A DNA stretch of 64,000 nucleotides from Bradymonas sp963697525 (lineage in GTDB: Bacteria; Myxococcota_A; Bradymonadia; Bradymonadales; Bradymonadaceae), in assembly GCA_963697525.1 (NCBI GenBank), contig OY969087.1, forward strand, positions 1,860,001 through 1,924,000, read 5' to 3'. The notes beneath the pieces are model-generated. The model was not told where the DNA came from. It saw only the letters and a list, made by a program, of their open reading frames with translations, and did not search any database. The translations under genes and the position numbers were made by a program. Numbering within the stretch: position 1 is the stretch's first letter; each line of letters begins with the position of its first letter. Positions 18,907 through 27,660 of this stretch are shown piece by piece.

Positions 18907-19650
18907 CTACCATTCGTCGCGGACGCGGTGGAGATCTTCGACAGTGTCGATCTCGCGCCAGCCGCCGTCGATGGGCACCCAGCCGATGTCCAGGCCGCGG
19001 TCGACCATCTCGCAGAACAGGTCGGTGAGGTAGGCTTTGCGAAAGCGCGCGGCCGCCTGAAACGGATCGTCGTCGTCGTGGGCGGCGCGCACCTCGGCGT
19101 AGACCTCACGCAGCTTGCGCGCGCCCTCGGCGGAGTATTTGGCCAGGCCGATGAACTCGCCGGCGGCGTTCTGCGGGCCCACCTGCTTGCCGACGCGCAG
19201 CACGCGGTCGCCGTCGACCTCGGCCAGCTCGGCCTGCTCGGGTGGATGGTCCTCGCGCCCCTCGTAGGCCAGGTGCCACTGGCGGTCGACCACCAGCGCG
19301 ACGTCGTGGGGGCTGGCCAAAAGCTGCTCGACGACCTGCGGGGTGTACACGATGTCCGAGTAGGTGGACACGAACGCGCCGTCCATCGCCGCTTCGGCGC
19401 AAAACAGGGACAACAGGATATTGTTGGCGTGGTAGTCGGGGTTCTCGTGGTAGCTCGCCCCGTCGACGACCAGCCGGTCGGCCAGGTAGCCGCGCACGAT
19501 ATGGATGTCGTCGACGCCGTTGTCGGCCAGCGCCTCGAGCTGGTAGCTCAGAATCGAGCGCCCGCCCACGTCGACCATGCACTTGGGGCGCTCGTCGGTG
19601 TAATGCTCGAGCCGGCTGCCGAGGCCGGCGGCGATGATGATGGCTTTCAT
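18907..19650 (-). CDS. Sugar/polyol-phosphate nucleotidyltransferase (NTP_transferase family)
   Basis: 247 residues from ATG 19650. The N-terminus MKAIIIAAGLGSRLEHYTDE with RPKCMVDVGG is the nucleotide-binding signature of NTP transferases close to the CTP-using LicC and inositol-1-phosphate cytidylyltransferase group. DIVYTP near residue 97 supplies a metal-binding Asp, and DGGWREIDTVEDL near the end a second. The upstream gene encodes a CDP-alcohol phosphotransferase, so the likely pair is activation of a phosphorylated alcohol with CTP followed by transfer, as in IPCT/DIPPS proteins. Substrate not determined. A C-rich decamer array runs up to the ATG and leaves no Shine-Dalgarno. Confidence 0.85.
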   Translation of the reverse strand: MKAIIIAAGLGSRLEHYTDERPKCMVDVGGRSILSYQLEALADNGVDDIHIVRGYLADRLVVDGASYHENPDYHANNILLSLFCAEAAMDGAFVSTYSDIVYTPQVVEQLLASPHDVALVVDRQWHLAYEGREDHPPEQAELAEVDGDRVLRVGKQVGPQNAAGEFIGLAKYSAEGARKLREVYAEVRAAHDDDDPFQAAARFRKAYLTDLFCEMVDRGLDIGWVPIDGGWREIDTVEDLHRVRDEW

Positions 19651-19651
19651 G

Positions 19652-19716
19652 GTTGGGGGTCCAGGGGTCGAGGGGTCCAGGGGTCCGGGGGTCCAGGGGT
19701 CCAGGCGGCTCACTCT
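19652..19716. repeat. C-rich decamer array (GGACCCCTG type)
   Basis: About six units of GGGGTCCAG/GGGGTCGAG on the + strand. On the minus strand this is CTGGACCCCT repeated directly into the ATG of the nucleotidyltransferase gene at 19650. It overlaps the last codons of the CDP-alcohol phosphotransferase gene. Confidence 0.85.
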
Positions 19717-20501
19717 GCATAAAATCCGGGCCTACCCAACTTCACCAACACGCCCAGACCGGTTTTGCCCAGGTAGAGCAAATAGACGCCTAAAAACAGG
19801 TACATGAACCAGCGCGCGCCGTCGAATTGGGCGAACCCGTCGGCCAGGGCGAGGTAGACGAACCAGGAGGGGTAGTGCACCAGCCAGGAGGCCACGCTCT
19901 GGACGACCCACAGCGCCTTGGGCACCAGTCCCTTGGGGGCGCCGGCCTTGCGGCGGGCGGATTCGCCGGGCTTGATGTCGCGCCCGGCGTATTCGGGGCG
20001 GCGCACGAAGTTGGTCAGCGAGGTGGCGATGGAGACCAGCGCCATGCCGGCCAGCCCCACGAACAGCCACCACACGTGGTGCTCGGTGAGGTACAGGCGC
20101 ACGGCAAACGCGCCCACCAGGATGAGCGCCTTGACCTCGTCGATGAGAAAGTCGAGGTAGGCGCCCACCTCCGAGGTCATCTTTTTGAGCCGGGCGAGCT
20201 GGCCGTCGGCGCAGTCGAGCAGGTAGGCGAATTCGAGCGCGCCCGCGGCCACGAGCATGCCCGTCCAGCCGGGGATCAGGATGAGCGCGGCGGCCACGCC
20301 CAAAAACGCAAACGCCCCCAGAAACGTCACCTGATTGGGTGTCAGGGGCGTGCGCCGGAGCACGTACAGCAGCACCGCCGCCAGCGGGCGGGCAATGTAC
20401 ACGTTCCAGAAGATGTCCTGGTCTTTGCGCGATTGCCGGTAGATGTCGGCGATCTCGCCGAGCATCCCCTGACGCGCTCGATCTTGCTCGGTGGTCGTCA
20501 T
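19710..20501 (-). CDS. CDP-alcohol phosphatidyltransferase family membrane enzyme
   Basis: 263 residues. The full catalytic signature DG-x2-AR-x8-G-x3-D-x3-D is present in DCADGQLARLKKMTSEVG followed by AYLDFLIDE, which binds the divalent metals and the CDP-alcohol. Several hydrophobic helices place it in the inner membrane. Paired with the adjacent nucleotidyltransferase, it may transfer a CTP-activated polyol phosphate to a second alcohol, giving a phosphodiester or phospholipid headgroup; di-myo-inositol-phosphate type chemistry is one option. The product cannot be decided from sequence. The start ATG 20501 has only a weak RBS. Confidence 0.9.
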   Translation of the reverse strand: MTTTEQDRARQGMLGEIADIYRQSRKDQDIFWNVYIARPLAAVLLYVLRRTPLTPNQVTFLGAFAFLGVAAALILIPGWTGMLVAAGALEFAYLLDCADGQLARLKKMTSEVGAYLDFLIDEVKALILVGAFAVRLYLTEHHVWWLFVGLAGMALVSIATSLTNFVRRPEYAGRDIKPGESARRKAGAPKGLVPKALWVVQSVASWLVHYPSWFVYLALADGFAQFDGARWFMYLFLGVYLLYLGKTGLGVLVKLGRPGFYAE

Positions 20502-20565
20502 GAAAGACCGTGGTTGATGGCGAAGTTGGGCGCGTTGTCAGTCGGCCGGAAGATAGCATTGCAGG

Positions 20566-20636
20566 GGTCCGGGGGTCTAGGGGTTCAGGGGTCCAGGTGT
20601 AGTGAGGACCCCTGAACCCCCGAACCCCTGCCTTTG
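20566..20636. repeat. C-rich decamer array forming a 15-bp palindrome
   Basis: GGGGTTCAGGGGTCC (20580-20594) is followed after 11 nt by its exact complement GGACCCCTGAACCCC (20606-20620). It belongs to the same GGACCCCTG family as the other arrays, here in both orientations between divergent genes. Confidence 0.8.
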
Positions 20637-20698
20637 GAATACAAAAATCTTCTGTGCGTCTTATATTTACAGTGGCAGATCAACAAGCGGAGACGGCC

Positions 20699-21658
20699 AT
20701 GGCGATCACACCTCGGACAGTCCTCTCGGAGCCCATCAACCTGGTGATGTTCGCCTTGAGCGGCTTTACACTCCTGGCGCTCGTCGGCATCTGTGCCGGC
20801 CGAGACGACGCCTCGCCGGCTTCGGATGCGGTGGGCGTGGGCACGGTCGCCCCGGATGTGGAGATCGTCGAGACGACCGACACGGTCGATTGGCCGCTCA
20901 ATGTCGATGAGGAAGACGCCGGCGTGACCCGCCTGGACTATACCTGCCGGCTCGTCGAGCCCAGGGCCACCTGGAGCGGGCGCGAGTGGTTGCGCCACAT
21001 CCACTGCATGAGCGCGCGTGGGGAGTCCGACGATGTGCTGCTGACCGAGACCAGCGCGGCCATCGCGGCCGTGGGGTTGACCCCGGATCTGGCCGTGACC
21101 AAGGCCGACTACCTCGCCAGGGTGGGGACGGCCGACGAGCAGATCGCGTTTTTGGACAGCGCCGTCCAGCGCCTGGGCGTGGTCGACGGACGGTTGGTCC
21201 ACCGGCTGGCGCGCGCGCTGGTGTGGCGCGGCCACCAAGATGACCTCGAGCAGGTCCGCCACCTGGAGCTGCTGTCGCGCATGCTCATGCCCGACTCCTG
21301 CGAGGTGCGCCAGACCGACGTGTGGGCGCGCTATATGCTCGCCAGGGACCTCGCCCGGCATCCGTCACCGGCAGCCTGGGCGGGGGTACGCCGGGCGGTC
21401 GAAGCCTACGTCGACGCCGGCTGCTACGGCCGGCTCGACCAGGCCAGTCCCGCCAAATTGGCCGAGGTCGTCGGCGTGGGCATCGCCGCCGAGGCGACCA
21501 ACGGCCAAACCAGCCACTCCAGCCTGATCCGCAAGGTCGCCGAGGCCCGCGACATCAAGGACGTCGCTGCGATGTGCCGCGACGCCGTGCCCGACGACAC
21601 CGGGCTTCGACGCGACTGCCAGAAGCGCCTGGGCGACGAGCTATACCTCGCCCGTTGA
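20699..21658 (+). CDS. Hypothetical membrane-anchored protein
   Basis: 319 residues from ATG 20699, preceded by GGAG; the frame could begin at GTG 20654. A hydrophobic stretch INLVMFALSGFTLLALVGIC (about 13-32) would anchor it in the membrane, followed by an Asp/Val-rich linker (35-65) and a helical, cysteine-containing domain (TCRLVEP, HIHCMSARG, DSCEVRQ, DAGCYG, AAMCRDAV, RRDCQKR). The regularly spaced cysteines and helices suggest disulfide-stabilised helical repeats exposed outside the cytoplasm; this is inference. I recognise no family. Confidence 0.7.
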   Translation: MAITPRTVLSEPINLVMFALSGFTLLALVGICAGRDDASPASDAVGVGTVAPDVEIVETTDTVDWPLNVDEEDAGVTRLDYTCRLVEPRATWSGREWLRHIHCMSARGESDDVLLTETSAAIAAVGLTPDLAVTKADYLARVGTADEQIAFLDSAVQRLGVVDGRLVHRLARALVWRGHQDDLEQVRHLELLSRMLMPDSCEVRQTDVWARYMLARDLARHPSPAAWAGVRRAVEAYVDAGCYGRLDQASPAKLAEVVGVGIAAEATNGQTSHSSLIRKVAEARDIKDVAAMCRDAVPDDTGLRRDCQKRLGDELYLAR

Positions 21659-21725
21659 CGTCCCCACCCGCCGCGGAGTAGACCGGCGCCGAGCTGGCTC
21701 GATGAACGACAAACGGCGAACGACT

Positions 21726-21809
21726 TTTTTCACCGCGAAGGCGCGAAGACGCAAAGAAGACATGCTCAATTCCTGTTTTTCTTTGCGCCTCTGCGCCTTT
21801 GCGGTGAAA
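21726..21809. repeat. Palindromic element, TTTCACCGCGAAGG family
   Basis: TTTCACCGCGAAGGCGCGAAG at the left and its near complement (CTTTGCGCCTCTGCGCCTTTGCGGTGAAA) at the right would fold into a long hairpin. Related to the CACCACAGAGG elements near 32.4, 49.7 and 63.4 kb. It fills the gap between two hypothetical genes. Confidence 0.8.
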
Positions 21810-21825
21810 TCGCTGTTCGCAGTTT

Positions 21826-21858
21826 GACGTTCCTGGACCCCTGGACCCCTGGACCCCC
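21826..21858. repeat. C-rich decamer array ending at a start codon
   Basis: Three units of CTGGACCCC(T) directly abut the ATG at 21859. Confidence 0.85.
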
Positions 21859-22443
21859 ATGGAAGATGCGATCCTCTGGCTACAAGCCCTCCGCCAATTC
21901 GCCCTCGAGCGCCGCGGCGACCTGGTCATCCCCAACGGCCACACTCTGGACCCACTGGACAACTGGCAGCGGCGGGTCACCGGCGGCGTGTTGCTGCAAT
22001 TTTTGGACTTTCTGCAGAGCGGAGCGGCCCACGAGCATTTCGAGGTCGCCCTGGAGAAGTTTCCGCTATACGAGCGCGTGCTGTTGTTCATCACCGACCT
22101 TCCCGGCGCCGTCGCCGGCCAGGAGCTGCTCCAGCAGGATACCGACCACGCCTTTTGCATCCTCAAAGACGAGTGGAGCGCGTGGTTGTCCCAGGAAGAC
22201 ACCGACCACGACGAGCCCTACTTCAACCACTACGAGTTCTGGAGCGTGTGGCACCAGGACATCCACTCGGAGTGGGAGCTCGACGAGCTCGAGGGCGCCG
22301 AGTATTGGGTCCACGAAGAGGGATTTGCGCTGGCGCCCAAGGCCGGCCGCGGCGCCCAACACCTGTGGAAGTGGGACGGCGAGGAGATGCACAAGGTCCA
22401 GGAGGCGATCACCTCGTGGACGGGGATCCCAATGGCCGAATGA
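21859..22443 (+). CDS. Hypothetical acidic protein
   Basis: 194 residues, acidic, rich in Trp and aromatic residues (EFWSVWHQDIHSEWELDELE near 130), without signal peptide or membrane helix. No family recognised. There is no Shine-Dalgarno: the decamer array runs directly into the ATG, so the start could be leaderless or lie elsewhere. Its last 35 bp overlap the 3' end of the convergent BtuF-like gene. Confidence 0.65.
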   Translation: MEDAILWLQALRQFALERRGDLVIPNGHTLDPLDNWQRRVTGGVLLQFLDFLQSGAAHEHFEVALEKFPLYERVLLFITDLPGAVAGQELLQQDTDHAFCILKDEWSAWLSQEDTDHDEPYFNHYEFWSVWHQDIHSEWELDELEGAEYWVHEEGFALAPKAGRGAQHLWKWDGEEMHKVQEAITSWTGIPMAE

Positions 22444-23221
22444 TCGCTTCCAGCGCGTCCAGCCCGTCGGTCAGCGCCGCCGGGCCCGGCTGCAAGATGA
22501 TCGACGGGTCCAGCTCGTAGAGCTGGTCGTTCTGCACCGCCGGCAACGCCCCGTAGCCCGGCCGGTTCCGGATGGAATCACAGTCGACCGGTTTGCCGCA
22601 CCAGGAGGCGATGATCGCCTCGGGCGGGTCGGCCAGCACCGCCTCGTGGTCGACGTAGCGCTCCTTGGCGCCCTTGCCGTGTGATTTCTCCGAGAAAATA
22701 TCCCGCCCCCCGGCCAACTCCACGAGCTGGCTGACCCAGCGAATCCCCGAGATCTGCGGGTCCGGCCACTCCTCGAAGTACACCGCCGGGCGATGCGCTT
22801 GCTGGCGCGTGCGCTCGGCGGCCGTCTCCAGCCGCTCGATATAGCCCGCGGCGAGCACACGGGCCTGCGGCTCCTTCCCGACGATGCGCCCCACCGACAC
22901 GATCACGTCGAGGATGTCCTGCAGCGTGCGCTGGTTGAAGATCAGCACCTGCTGGTTGGCCTCGATGAGCTTCTTGGCGAGCTCTCCCTGAATATCCGAA
23001 AACCCGATGATGAGGTCGGGCTCGAGCGCGCAGATTTTGTCGACGCTGCCGCCGATGAACGCCGAGACCACCGGCTTTTCGTCTTTGGCCCGAGGCGGCC
23101 GCACCGTGTACGCGCTGATGCCCACGATGCGCTCCTCCTCGCCGAGCAGATACAAGATCTCGGTGGGCTCCTCGACCAGGCAGACGATGCGTTCGGGAAA
23201 GTCGCGGATGTGCAGGTTCAT
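22409..23221 (-). CDS. BtuF-like periplasmic-binding-fold protein without a signal peptide
   Basis: 270 residues from ATG 23221 (MNLHIRDFPERIVCLVEEPTE). The sequence follows the Fe3+/cobalamin-type substrate-binding fold (PF01497 family): RIVCLVEEPTEILYLLG at the start, ALEPDLIIGFSDIQGE near 70-85, VGRIVGKEPQA near 115, then a second lobe with WPDPQISGIRWVSQLVELAGG. The expected signal peptide or lipobox is missing; the ORF can be extended to 23407, but those residues are basic and not secretory. No BtuC/BtuD genes adjoin. It may be a cytosolic corrinoid- or metal-binding protein, or the true start may be misjudged. Confidence 0.85.
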   Translation of the reverse strand: MNLHIRDFPERIVCLVEEPTEILYLLGEEERIVGISAYTVRPPRAKDEKPVVSAFIGGSVDKICALEPDLIIGFSDIQGELAKKLIEANQQVLIFNQRTLQDILDVIVSVGRIVGKEPQARVLAAGYIERLETAAERTRQQAHRPAVYFEEWPDPQISGIRWVSQLVELAGGRDIFSEKSHGKGAKERYVDHEAVLADPPEAIIASWCGKPVDCDSIRNRPGYGALPAVQNDQLYELDPSIILQPGPAALTDGLDALEAIIRPLGSPSTR

Positions 23222-23261
23222 GGGTGGGCCTTGGTGTCGGTGGTCGTGTTTGTGGCGTGGT

Positions 23262-23350
23262 TGGTTTTTGGGGACCCCCTCCGCCTCGCGCTTCACGGCG
23301 CGCGAGGCACCTCGCCAGGGGGAGGAAGCCGTTTGCGTGTTTGCGGCTTG
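23262..23350. repeat. Single arm of a dispersed inverted-repeat family
   Basis: GGGGACCCCCTCCGCCTCGCG...GGCGCGCGAGGCACCTCGCC...GGGGGAGGAAGCCG matches the arms of the large palindrome at 30236-30440. 23350-23600 holds no supported gene. Confidence 0.6.
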
Positions 23351-23604
23351 GCTGCTTTTCGAACAATAACCAAAAACGGTGCGTGGTGGCGAGGCAGGTT
23401 CGAACAATGATCGCCGCCGCAGTAGCTACACGGCCAATCTGGGCGTTTTGAGCGGTTGGCGGCGCGCGATCGAGCGTATCGCCCCCTTTCCCCCAGCGTG
23501 GCGGGCGCCTTTTTCGGTGCCAGATCCTTCCAGGTCTGGCTTGCCGTAGCGCGTGCGCTGCGGCGGGTCGTCTTTTCGAAAGAGTGACGGCGTCGACTGC
23601 GGGC

Positions 23605-24424
23605 TTAGTCGTCGAAGGCGTCAAACGCCTCCATATCCAGCAGGGGTTCGCACAGCACCAAGAGAGTGTGCTCGATGACCATTTTCCATGTCGGTTTGAG
23701 CCATCTATCGCCGTGGGTGTAGAGGCTCAGCGACCTCAAGATCGCCAGGATGTTGATGGCCACCGCGCGCATCACCGTGCGGCGCCACACGCTGTAGCAG
23801 ATGGTCTGGCCACGCTCGTCGTGCTGGCTGCGAAAGCAAGCCCTGGTGCTGCTTCTCCTCGAGCGTGGCGACGTGCTTGCCGTCGACGGCCACGGTGCTC
23901 TTGGACAGGCGGGTGGGCAACAGGCGCTTTCGGCGCTTCTCGGCCTTGATGTGCCGATGAAGACAGCGGCGAACCGCGCACCAATCGACCTTCTGCAAGG
24001 CCAGCCCAAAGGCATTGTCCGAGACGCGCTCTTTCAGGCCAATGCCTGCGCGCACCCCCGGGCGAAGCTGCTCGCTTCGATGCTCGACTGCCCGAGTCGA
24101 GCGCGCGTTGCTCGAAAGCGCCCGAACGCCCAGCTTTAGAAGCGTCGCCAGCGGCCGGAGCCGTGGCCGGATGCCGGAGCCGTGACCGGAGCCGGGACCG
24201 GAAGCCGTGGCCGTGACCGTGACCGGAAGCCGGAGCCGTGGCCGGAAGCCGGAGCCGTGACCGGAAGCCGGAGCCGTGACCGGAAGCCGGAGCCGTGACC
24301 GGATGCCGGAGCTGGCCGTCGACGCGGCGCGCTGCGCGCGCCTCGCGCGGAGGGAGGGAGAAATGCCGATTCTGGCTAGCAGCCTGCGGCATAAGTCGAG
24401 GATTTCGGCATACAGTCGCAGCAT
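23605..24424 (-). pseudogene. Degenerate transposase, frameshifted and invaded by a minisatellite
   Basis: The frame starting at 24424 reads MLRLYAEILDLCRRLLARIG and later SDNAFGLALQKVDWCAVRR, then TVAVDGKHVATLEEKQHQ, which recalls the catalytic Asp region (VDGK) of ISAs1-like/DDE transposases. Near 23830 the frame is lost. The next frame continues FRSQHDERGQTICYSVWRRTVMRAV to 23605, so one base has been gained or two lost. Between 24130 and 24330 the N-terminal part is interrupted by tandem GCCGGAGCCGTGACCGGA-type units. A C-terminal domain is missing. No terminal inverted repeats found. Family assignment is tentative. Confidence 0.6.
24139..24310. repeat. GCCGGAGCCGTGACCGGA minisatellite
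   Basis: About ten degenerate units built from GCCGGAGCCGTGACCGGAA, inside the broken transposase frame. All frames stay open across it because the period is a multiple of three or six. Confidence 0.75.
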
Positions 24425-24614
24425 GATCGCAGTTTTATCAGGCGATTGTCCATCGAACAGACGCGCAACAGCGGGCTCGGAGTGTGCTCAGCGTCGGCGC
24501 AGGACTTCCATGGGCCGTTGCGGGTAAATGCCACGTATACAGCGGTACCTTAAGCCGGCATTCGTGCTGTTGGCCTGGTACGCTCCCCCTGACTTTCGGA
24601 TGGGCTTTTGCCGT

Positions 24615-26262
24615 TTATGCCGCCGAAGCGAAGACGTCGTGCGCCACGTCCTTGTCGGCGAGCCGACGCGCCAGAAGCGTCAGGTTATTGACCATCACGA
24701 TGATGTACGCCTGCAGTTCGGCCGAGCCCAATCCCCACGCCATCGCCTTTCGGGCGCCGCGGCGCACGGCTTCGTTGATCAGGCGCTCGCCCTGGCTGCG
24801 CTTCTTGTACTGCCGTTTTGTCTCGGGCTTTTCCCACTGGGCCCGTCGCTCGCGTAGTTGCTCTTCGAGCGGGTGGAATCGTATCCGTGGATTACCTGTG
24901 TCTTTGACGGCCTTGCACTTGGCGATAAATGGGCAATCGACGCAGCCGTCTTTCGGCCAGATAAACCTGGGGGCTCTGCGCCCGTTGATGGCTGGCTTCA
25001 CATACCTTATATCGTCGCTGATCTGGCCGTTGGGGCAGATACTTATGCCCCTTTGAAGGTCGATGTCGAAGGCGGCCTTGCCCAGCGCAGCGCTTTCCTC
25101 GCCGCCAGCAGGCGGCGGGGCGATAATCTCGACACCGCACAGGCGTTGTGCATCGACGCAAAGCGCGACCGAGCCGTAGGCTGTATCGCCCAAGACCACC
25201 TCGATCGACGCGCACAGCTGCTTGGCGCGCCGTATCAGCCGAAGGGCCGGTGTGCGGTCATGAAAGTTTCCAGGGGTAACCGCCAGCGACACGATCAGCC
25301 CGCTGATGGCATCGCCCAAAACGTGCAGCTTGAATCCGTTGAACCTCCTCGAATTGCTCTTTCGACCATGGCGCGCCTGCGGGTCCTCCAGACTCAAGAG
25401 CCTGCCGGTGGCGACTCTTTCGGCCACTGTCAGATTGCCCTCGGGCGTTGCCTCCAGATTCTGCTCGACGACCGTCATCAGATGGCGGCAAAGCTTCAGA
25501 ATCTTCTTTCGCTTGCCACGCCGGCACGTCTGGATGCCTCTGCGCACCTTGTCAACCAGGTCGACCGCCCTGTTGGCAAGCTGAGTGATGAGCTCGTTCT
25601 GGGCATCTTTGTCCTTCCAGTCGATACCGAACGCGCCCTTGATGCTCGGGGCAAGGACGAAGTCGACATCCCAGTGCCGGGCGAGCTTCTCGAAGCTTTG
25701 ACGTGTGCCGTCGGCCCACAGACGCGTCAACTTCTGGATGCCCTCGCCCACAAGACGCACGGTGTCGGTGACGGCGCCATAACACCACATCGGAGTGGAG
25801 TCGTTGACCCAGATGGTCTCGTCTTTGAGCACACCGGCCTTCTGGGCAAGTCGGACGATGTGCTCGTGAAACAGCACAAATCGCGGCACATTGGCCTCGG
25901 GGTGGCGCTGGCGCAAGAACTTCTCGAAGTCGCGCACCGTTTTCTCGTCGGGCGGCTCGACGTCGCAATCTGACCCCCATCGCTGCGCGCCACTTCAGGT
26001 CAGTGCGAGCGCGCCGACACGACCCGCGCCGCGACACCCCGGTTTCACCAAAGCGAAGCAAGACAAGCGTCATGAGCACATCGGCCGGCCAAGCCTTGCG
26101 GCCCAAGCGACTCTCGCCGCGCCATCCCCTGAAAAGCCATCGTGGAAAGAGCCGCGAGCGATATCGAGCCAGAAGCCAGGCAAGGCTGCCCTCATCGAGC
26201 AAAGATGGACACACGAATTCGGGGCTAAAAAACGACTCTTGATTCAGTGAGCGCAACGCCAT
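24615..26262 (-). pseudogene. IS1182-family-like DDE transposase, single frameshift
   Basis: The N-terminal frame (MALRSLNQESFFSPEFVCPSLLDEG... to RARTDLKWRAAMG) is the DUF772-type domain. The remaining 440 residues, beginning EKTVRDFEKFLRQRHPEA, hold the DDE domain: WVNDSTPM, HVLGDAISGLIVSLAVTPGNFHD, VLGDTAYGS, a zinc-like DGCVDCPFIAKCKAV and a YKKRSQGERLINEAVRRG end. The two frames join if one G is removed from the GGGGG run at about 25975 (CCCCC on the + strand). As written the enzyme is inactive; the event may be a homopolymer sequencing error. Terminal inverted repeats were not identified. Confidence 0.8.
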
Positions 26263-26316
26263 CGAACACTCCGTTTAGTGCCGCTTGCCCCGCCGCGTTC
26301 ATTCAAGCATAGTCGC

Positions 26317-26398
26317 ATTTGACAGCCTTGGGGCGTGCGTGTTTCTTCTTAGGCTTCGACACCCCAAAAAGATCAGGTCGCACCAAGGCTGTCAACCT
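26317..26398. repeat. 13-bp inverted repeat TTGACAGCCTTGG / CCAAGGCTGTCAA
   Basis: Two perfect arms enclose about 52 bp in a relatively AT-rich stretch upstream of the IS1182-like gene. It could be the remnant of an IS end, a hairpin RNA or an operator. 26398-26600 holds no supported gene. Confidence 0.5.
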
Positions 26399-26636
26399 CT
26401 TAACTTCCCGCGAAATCTACACAAACCCCACCAATCCGCTAAGTGATCGAATTTGCTCTGGATTTGAATTTCTCCGCAGGCTGCTAGCCTCCGATCTAGG
26501 CGTCCCGCGGGACAAGCCACGCGGGGGCGCTAACTGCGAAAAAGATCCGAGGCCCAATCGTTGAGCGAACCTGGGTGGCGAGGGAAGTGGCGGTTCGCAT
26601 GGCTGGCACATATCCTGAATACGTGGATAATGAACC

Positions 26637-26677
26637 TCTGGACCCCCGAACCCCTGAACTCCTGAACCCCCGACCCG
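26637..26677. repeat. C-rich decamer array ahead of a lipoprotein start
   Basis: CTGGACCCCCGAACCCCTGAACTCCTGAACCCCCGACCC, almost touching the ATG at 26680 and leaving no Shine-Dalgarno. Confidence 0.8.
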
Positions 26678-26679
26678 CC

Positions 26680-27654
26680 ATGCGCCGTATTATCTGGATG
26701 ACGATTTGTGTGGCCCTGCTTTTCGCAGGCGCCTGTGTCGACACCACCCATCAACCGCAGCGCGAGTGCCTGGCGTCGAGGCGTTGTGGGCCCAGCGAGG
26801 CGAGCGTGTGCGGGGTGGATGGCCAGACCTACGGGTGCGCGGCCGTGGCGCAGTGTTACGGGGTGGCGGTCGACGAGTCGGGGGCGGCCTGTGACAACCA
26901 GCAGACATGTCAACCCGTGGAGTGTGCGCAGCAGTGTCCGACCGGCTTCAAGACCGACCAGAATGGCTGTCAGACCTGTGAGTGCAAGAGCAGCGGCACG
27001 AATAACGGCAACAATTGCCCGGCGTTGGGCTGCGCGCCACGCTGTCCCCACGGGGTGAAGACCGACGCCAACGGGTGTCCGACCTGCCAGTGCAAGGACG
27101 GCGGGGGCGGTCAGGTATGCCAGGAAGACCCGTGCGTGGCCACCTATTGCGGCAGCTCGCGGGGCCAGTGCATGCACCAGAGCGAGGCCGATCAGATGGG
27201 CACCTGCGAGACCTTTCGCCAGATCTATTTCCACGAGCCCGAGCCGCAGTGCGTGTGCGGCACCGGCGATTGTGCGGCGCGCTCGTGCAGCCGCGACGAC
27301 CAGTGCCAGGGTGACCACGGGCTGTGCGCGCGTACGCCCAATGAGGACAGCCCGGGTTACTGCGTGACGGCGACCTGCGACGACATCGTCACCGACTACG
27401 AGGACATCGCCGGCCAGCTCAACTCCTGCCAGACCGACGCCGACTGCCAGTTGTACTCGCCGCTGTACCAGTGTTGTGGTGCGCTGGCCGTCAACACGAC
27501 CGGCGTGACGGCACTGCAGAATGTCGACGCCTTCGCCAAGCGCACCTCCTGCGGGGACGATTGGGCGCAGCGCTGCGCGGCGGTCGATTGCGTGCCGCCG
27601 CCGGTCGGCGCGGCGCGCTGCGTGCAGGGCACCTGCCGCATGCCGCGCCACTGA
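26680..27654 (+). CDS. Cysteine-rich lipoprotein with Kazal- and antistasin-like modules
   Basis: 324 residues from ATG 26680. The signal peptide ends in the lipobox LFAGAC, so it is lipid-anchored. CGPSEASVCGVDGQTYGCAAVAQC fits a Kazal-like fold. Two repeats follow, CPTGFKTDQNGCQTCECK and CPHGVKTDANGCPTCQCK, resembling antistasin-type inhibitor modules. The C-terminal half is also Cys-rich (CVCGTGDCAARSCSRDDQC, DCQLYSPLYQCCG). These modules inhibit serine proteases in animals; surface protease inhibition or simple disulfide-rich display are both possible here. Its stop lies 7 bp before the convergent dodecin gene stop. Confidence 0.85.
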   Translation: MRRIIWMTICVALLFAGACVDTTHQPQRECLASRRCGPSEASVCGVDGQTYGCAAVAQCYGVAVDESGAACDNQQTCQPVECAQQCPTGFKTDQNGCQTCECKSSGTNNGNNCPALGCAPRCPHGVKTDANGCPTCQCKDGGGGQVCQEDPCVATYCGSSRGQCMHQSEADQMGTCETFRQIYFHEPEPQCVCGTGDCAARSCSRDDQCQGDHGLCARTPNEDSPGYCVTATCDDIVTDYEDIAGQLNSCQTDADCQLYSPLYQCCGALAVNTTGVTALQNVDAFAKRTSCGDDWAQRCAAVDCVPPPVGAARCVQGTCRMPRH

Positions 27655-27660
27655 TTGGCG

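Noticed and set aside
24139..24310. CRISPR array
   Set aside because: Units are contiguous and degenerate with no unique spacers, so this is a minisatellite. No other region shows regular repeat-spacer structure.
23605..26400. Larger composite transposon or genomic island
   Set aside because: No flanking inverted repeats, target duplications, integrase or tRNA junction could be identified.
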